Positions 7,591 to 9,817 of a DNA stretch of 9,817 nt are shown here, piece by piece. This stretch comes from Nitrospira sp. (GTDB lineage Bacteria > UBA9089 > CG2-30-40-21 > SBAY01): NCBI GenBank assembly GCA_005239945.1, contig SBAY01000115.1:1-9817 (forward strand). The letters run 5' to 3'. Every line of letters starts with the position of its first letter. Positions within the stretch are counted from its first letter, which is position 1. A model generated the notes under the pieces. The model saw nothing but the letters and a program-made list of their open reading frames with translations. It was not told the origin of the DNA and made no database searches. The translations under genes were made by a program, and so were the position numbers.

Positions 7591-8565
7591 ATGAAATTTC
7601 TATTACTGGCTATATTTTTTTTAATTCTGGCATTGGATTTCTTTTTGCTGATAATAATAAAAAAAAGAAAAAAAAAGAAACTAAAAGTTCGATTAAAACC
7701 TTATGTAGGAACCCTTTTCACCTCATTAGAGCCCACAGTTAAACAAAGCGAGCCCAAAGAGCGATTTTCAACTAAACTAACAACTAAATTAATAAATTTT
7801 ATATTTTTCAAAGGATACCAGGCTCATATTAAGGATAAATTAGCTAAAGCCGGGGTTTTACTTCGTCCTTCTGAATTTATCTTGATTGATATATTGGTAA
7901 CCGTTTGCCTATCAATTATTGGTGCGTTGGTTTTTTCTAAACTATTTTTTATTGGATTAGTCATCGGGGGAGGAGTGGGATATTTTATTCCCCATATCTT
8001 TCTACACCATCTAAAAAAAAAGCGTCTATCTGCCTTTACCAGGCAATTATGTAATGCCCTTTCTCTAATCTCAAATTCCCTTAAAGCAGGTTATAGTTTC
8101 CTGCAGGCATTGGATATAGTAGCTAAAGAGACATTTCCTCCGATGTCGGTTGAATTCAGTCGGGTAATTCGCGAGGAAAATTTAGGGGTACCATTAGAAA
8201 AGGCACTGGGTAACCTGACTAATAGAATAGAAAGTGATGATTTAGATCTGGTAGTGACAGCCGTATTGATTCAAAGACAAATTGGGGGAAATCTATCAGA
8301 GATTTTAGATAAAATATCTTATACAGTCAGTGAACGAATTAGGATTAAAGGAGAAATAAAAACATTAACCGCTCAAGGACGACTCTCCGGATTTATTATT
8401 TCACTCTTACCCATAGTATTAGGAGCACTTCTCTATTTTCTTCAACCAGATATTTATAAACTTCTTCTCACCGAACATATAGGCTGGGGTATAATTGGCA
8501 CCTGTATCATAATGCAATCTATAGGTATACTCATCATTAGAAAAATAATACAGGTGGAGATGTAA
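7591..8565 (+). CDS. tadB: TadB, inner-membrane platform protein of a Tad/Flp (type IVc) pilus system
   Basis: This 324-residue protein has the TadB layout: an N-terminal membrane helix (about 3-23) followed by a Lys/Arg-rich cytoplasmic stretch, a pair of helices (about 98-137), a cytoplasmic T2SSF (GspF-like) domain (about 149-274) and two C-terminal helices (about 265-284 and 299-317). Family phrases include FTRQLCNALSLISNSLKAGYSF, L-x-Q-R-Q-I-G-G-N-L-x-E-I-L-D-x-I and E-R-I-R-I-K-G-E-I-K-T-L-T-A-Q-G-R-L-S-G. In Tad systems TadB works with TadC as the platform on which the TadA ATPase acts to assemble Flp pili. It begins 9 nt after the HEAT-like gene. AGAAGGAA (7583-7590) is the ribosome binding site but abuts the ATG unusually closely, which suggests coupling to upstream translation. 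The length is normal for the family. TadA is not in the window. Confidence 0.9.
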   Translation: MKFLLLAIFFLILALDFFLLIIIKKRKKKKLKVRLKPYVGTLFTSLEPTVKQSEPKERFSTKLTTKLINFIFFKGYQAHIKDKLAKAGVLLRPSEFILIDILVTVCLSIIGALVFSKLFFIGLVIGGGVGYFIPHIFLHHLKKKRLSAFTRQLCNALSLISNSLKAGYSFLQALDIVAKETFPPMSVEFSRVIREENLGVPLEKALGNLTNRIESDDLDLVVTAVLIQRQIGGNLSEILDKISYTVSERIRIKGEIKTLTAQGRLSGFIISLLPIVLGALLYFLQPDIYKLLLTEHIGWGIIGTCIIMQSIGILIIRKIIQVEM

Positions 8566-8566
8566 G

Positions 8567-8674
8567 ATGAGGTTATCAGTAAGCAGGTTATTGGTAAGGA
8601 AAACACAATTATCGGTTGTTACCGATTACCGATTGAGAGGTGAATTGCAATGGACCTTTTGTTATTACTTGTAA
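8567..8674 (+). CDS. Candidate 35-codon leader ORF spanning the tadB-tadC gap
   Basis: An ATG one base after the tadB stop opens a 35-codon frame that ends 25 bp inside tadC in another frame. GGTGGAG (8553-8559), within the end of tadB, lies 7 nt before it and is a good ribosome binding site. The peptide (MRLSVSRLLV at its start) is mostly a translation of the short repeat block, like the spurious LSV-rich peptides read from heptamer repeats elsewhere. It could still couple tadC translation to tadB by reinitiation. I regard a functional peptide as unlikely. Confidence 0.2.
   Translation: MRLSVSRLLVRKTQLSVVTDYRLRGELQWTFCYYL
8571..8634. repeat. Short repeat block between tadB and tadC
   Basis: Two adjacent 15-mers starting GGTTAT (8571-8585 and 8586-8600) match at 12 of 15 positions. 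Heptamers of the form TTATCAG (8573), TTATTGG (8588) and TTATCGG (8609) recur. ATCGGT-TGTT-ACCGAT (8611-8626) is a 6-bp hairpin, and ACCGATT is repeated in tandem at 8621-8634. This resembles the TTATC[AG]G-type heptamer repeats spread between genes in some bacteria, here inserted within an otherwise tight gene unit. Confidence 0.65.
8635..8642 (+). promoter_or_regulatory. Ribosome binding site of tadC at the edge of the repeat block
   Basis: GAGAGGTG lies 7 nt before the ATG at 8650 and directly abuts the last ACCGATT unit. The hairpin at 8611-8626 sits just upstream but does not cover the site. Confidence 0.55.
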
Positions 8675-9618
8675 TTTTAATGTTTATGAGTACCTTTTTT
8701 TTGTTACTCATTGGTTTGATTACCTCTAAAAGTGATAGAGTCCGCAGTCGACTTAAAAAATTAACCATTGTTAAAAACAAAGAACAGGTATCAGTCTCTT
8801 TGGATGAAGAGGAATTAAGGAAATCTTTCTTCGAACGGATGCTCAAACCGGTTATCCAAAAAATAGCCTCAGGTTTTAGTAATGGAAAAAATCAGGGAGC
8901 CTCTGCTTATCAGGATAAACTTCAAACACAACTCATTATGGCTGGAAATCCTGGTAATTTACAGCCAAATGAATTTATGGTCTTACAATTTTTGATAAGT
9001 TTGGTCTTGCTATTTATCGTTTTGATGTTGTGTCTATTTATTCAAGTAAATCCACCTATCTTAATTCTTGTTTTTGCCTTAAGTGGATTTGCCTTTGGAT
9101 TTGTAGCCCCTAAATTCTGGCTGAGCAAACAGGTAACCAAAAGAAAAAGCCTGATTTCAAAGTCATTACCAAATACCCTTGATTTATTACAGGTAAGTAT
9201 GGAGGCAGGATTAGGATTCGACCTGTCTTTATCAAAGGTAGTCGAAAAGACAAAAGGACCATTAGCTATGGAGTTCAAAAAGGCATTAGAGGAAATATTA
9301 ATGGGCAAATCTCGTAGAGAGGCATTAAAGGATATTGGAAAACGGACAGGGGTAGAAGACTTACAATTATTTATTAATAATATTATTCAGGCAGAACATT
9401 TTGGCGTGGGGATAGCCAGGGTAATTCAAATCCAGTCAGAACAACTTAAAACCTTGCGACGACAACGCACCGAAGAACAAGCCATGAAAGTCCCTGTAAA
9501 AATGCTTTTCCCACTTATCTTTTTTATCTTTCCCACAATTCTTCTGATTGTTTTAGGTCCTGTTATGCTTAAAATTATGCACGAATTAGGTGCAACAACA
9601 ATAAAATTTAGATTTTGA
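8650..9618 (+). CDS. tadC: TadC, inner-membrane platform protein of a Tad/Flp (type IVc) pilus system
   Basis: This 322-residue protein has an N-terminal helix (about 3-24), a polar cytoplasmic segment, two helices (about 109-131 and 135-153), a T2SSF domain (about 172-299) and a C-terminal helix (about 284-308). Family phrases include LPNTLDLLQVSMEAGLGF, FGVGIARVIQIQSEQL, and the TEEQAMKVPVKMLFPL block followed by IFPT and LGPV, which are characteristic of TadC. It is a paralogue of TadB and is expected to pair with it as the membrane platform for pilus assembly. It follows tadB after 84 nt of repeats. The ATG at 8650 is chosen because GAGAGGTG lies 7 nt upstream and the protein then starts at its membrane helix. 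No further tad genes (tadD, tadE/F/G) follow within the 199 bp left in the window. Confidence 0.9.
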   Translation: MDLLLLLVILMFMSTFFLLLIGLITSKSDRVRSRLKKLTIVKNKEQVSVSLDEEELRKSFFERMLKPVIQKIASGFSNGKNQGASAYQDKLQTQLIMAGNPGNLQPNEFMVLQFLISLVLLFIVLMLCLFIQVNPPILILVFALSGFAFGFVAPKFWLSKQVTKRKSLISKSLPNTLDLLQVSMEAGLGFDLSLSKVVEKTKGPLAMEFKKALEEILMGKSRREALKDIGKRTGVEDLQLFINNIIQAEHFGVGIARVIQIQSEQLKTLRRQRTEEQAMKVPVKMLFPLIFFIFPTILLIVLGPVMLKIMHELGATTIKFRF

Positions 9619-9631
9619 ATGGACACAGAAA

Positions 9632-9669
9632 CCTCAACTTGTTGAGGGTATTTCCCGAACAAGTTCGGG
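9632..9669. repeat. Two adjacent 16-bp near-palindromes, inverted variants of each other
   Basis: CCTCAACTTGTTGAGG (9632-9647) and CCCGAACAAGTTCGGG (9654-9669) each have perfect 7-bp arms around a 2-base centre. The reverse complement of one matches the other at 12 of 16 positions. The four differences are paired, so both hairpins are preserved. They sit 13 bp after the tadC stop. No T run follows, so a rho-independent terminator is not well supported, though a stem-loop that blocks 3' decay is possible. Confidence 0.7.
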
Positions 9670-9779
9670 CATCCGCTGTAAATTTTTGCCTAACAACTAC
9701 TATATCTTCAACTTACTACCTCTTCAAGATTGTTTTCAGTAGTAGGGACAACTCTTTGCATGAATGATTACAAAATATT

Positions 9780-9814
9780 GAATGTAGAATGTTGAATGTA
9801 GAATGTAGAAGGAA
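9780..9814. repeat. GAATGTA heptamer array at the right edge
   Basis: Four consecutive 7-bp units read GAATGTA, GAATGTT, GAATGTA and GAATGTA (9780-9807), followed by a degenerate fifth unit (GAAGGAA). The array reaches close to the window edge and may continue beyond it. It carries no ORF. The period of seven matches that of the units between tadB and tadC, but the sequence differs. Confidence 0.7.
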
Positions 9815-9817
9815 AGA

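Noticed and set aside
9619..9645. A tiny ATG frame directly after the tadC stop
   Set aside because: It has eight codons, ends inside the first palindrome and lacks a ribosome binding site.
9632..9669. CRISPR-like repeat pair
   Set aside because: There are only two units, separated by 6 bp, which are inverted and not direct repeats. No cas gene is present.

Overview
The window is AT-rich bacterial DNA. Every gene I can support lies on the + strand and uses the standard code. A TadB/TadC pair, a large exported M23 peptidase ending in a FlgD-like/T9SS-type-A-like domain, and short heptamer-type intergenic repeats together suggest a didermic bacterium, perhaps from a poorly cultivated candidate phylum. 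The phylum guess is inference: there is no rRNA or marker gene here.

Layout. Bases 1-6186 hold a two-gene unit. The first gene is the 3' part of a beta-propeller (PQQ/WD40-like) protein that runs off the left edge. It overlaps by 14 bp the start of a 1705-residue secreted protein. That protein has a signal peptide, an N-terminal M23 (LytM-type) metallopeptidase domain with a complete active-site set, a long series of Ig/fibronectin-type modules including a tandem pair of about 110 residues, an IPT/TIG-like module, a carboxypeptidase-regulatory-like module carrying a Trp/Arg-rich insertion, a possible cohesin-like region, and a C-terminal sorting or anchoring module. Bases 6187-6564 are non-coding as far as I can see, with one hairpin and a plausible promoter near the downstream end. 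Bases 6565-9618 hold a second unit: a HEAT-like alpha-helical repeat protein, then tadB 9 nt later, then tadC after an 84-nt gap filled with short repeats and a tiny ORF. Bases 9619-9817 contain no gene. They hold two adjacent 16-bp near-palindromes that are inverted variants of each other, and a GAATGTA heptamer array that reaches the right edge.

How the parts may work together. TadB and TadC are the inner-membrane platform proteins of type IVc (Flp/Tad) pilus systems. The ATPase TadA, prepilin, secretin and prepilin peptidase are not in the window. A HEAT-like protein sits directly upstream of tadB where tadA is often found, and it is the most interesting gene-context observation. The upstream unit looks like a cell-surface or envelope-active system: a possible wall hydrolase carried on a very long surface module chain, with a propeller partner. 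No CRISPR array, tRNA, rRNA or transposase was seen.
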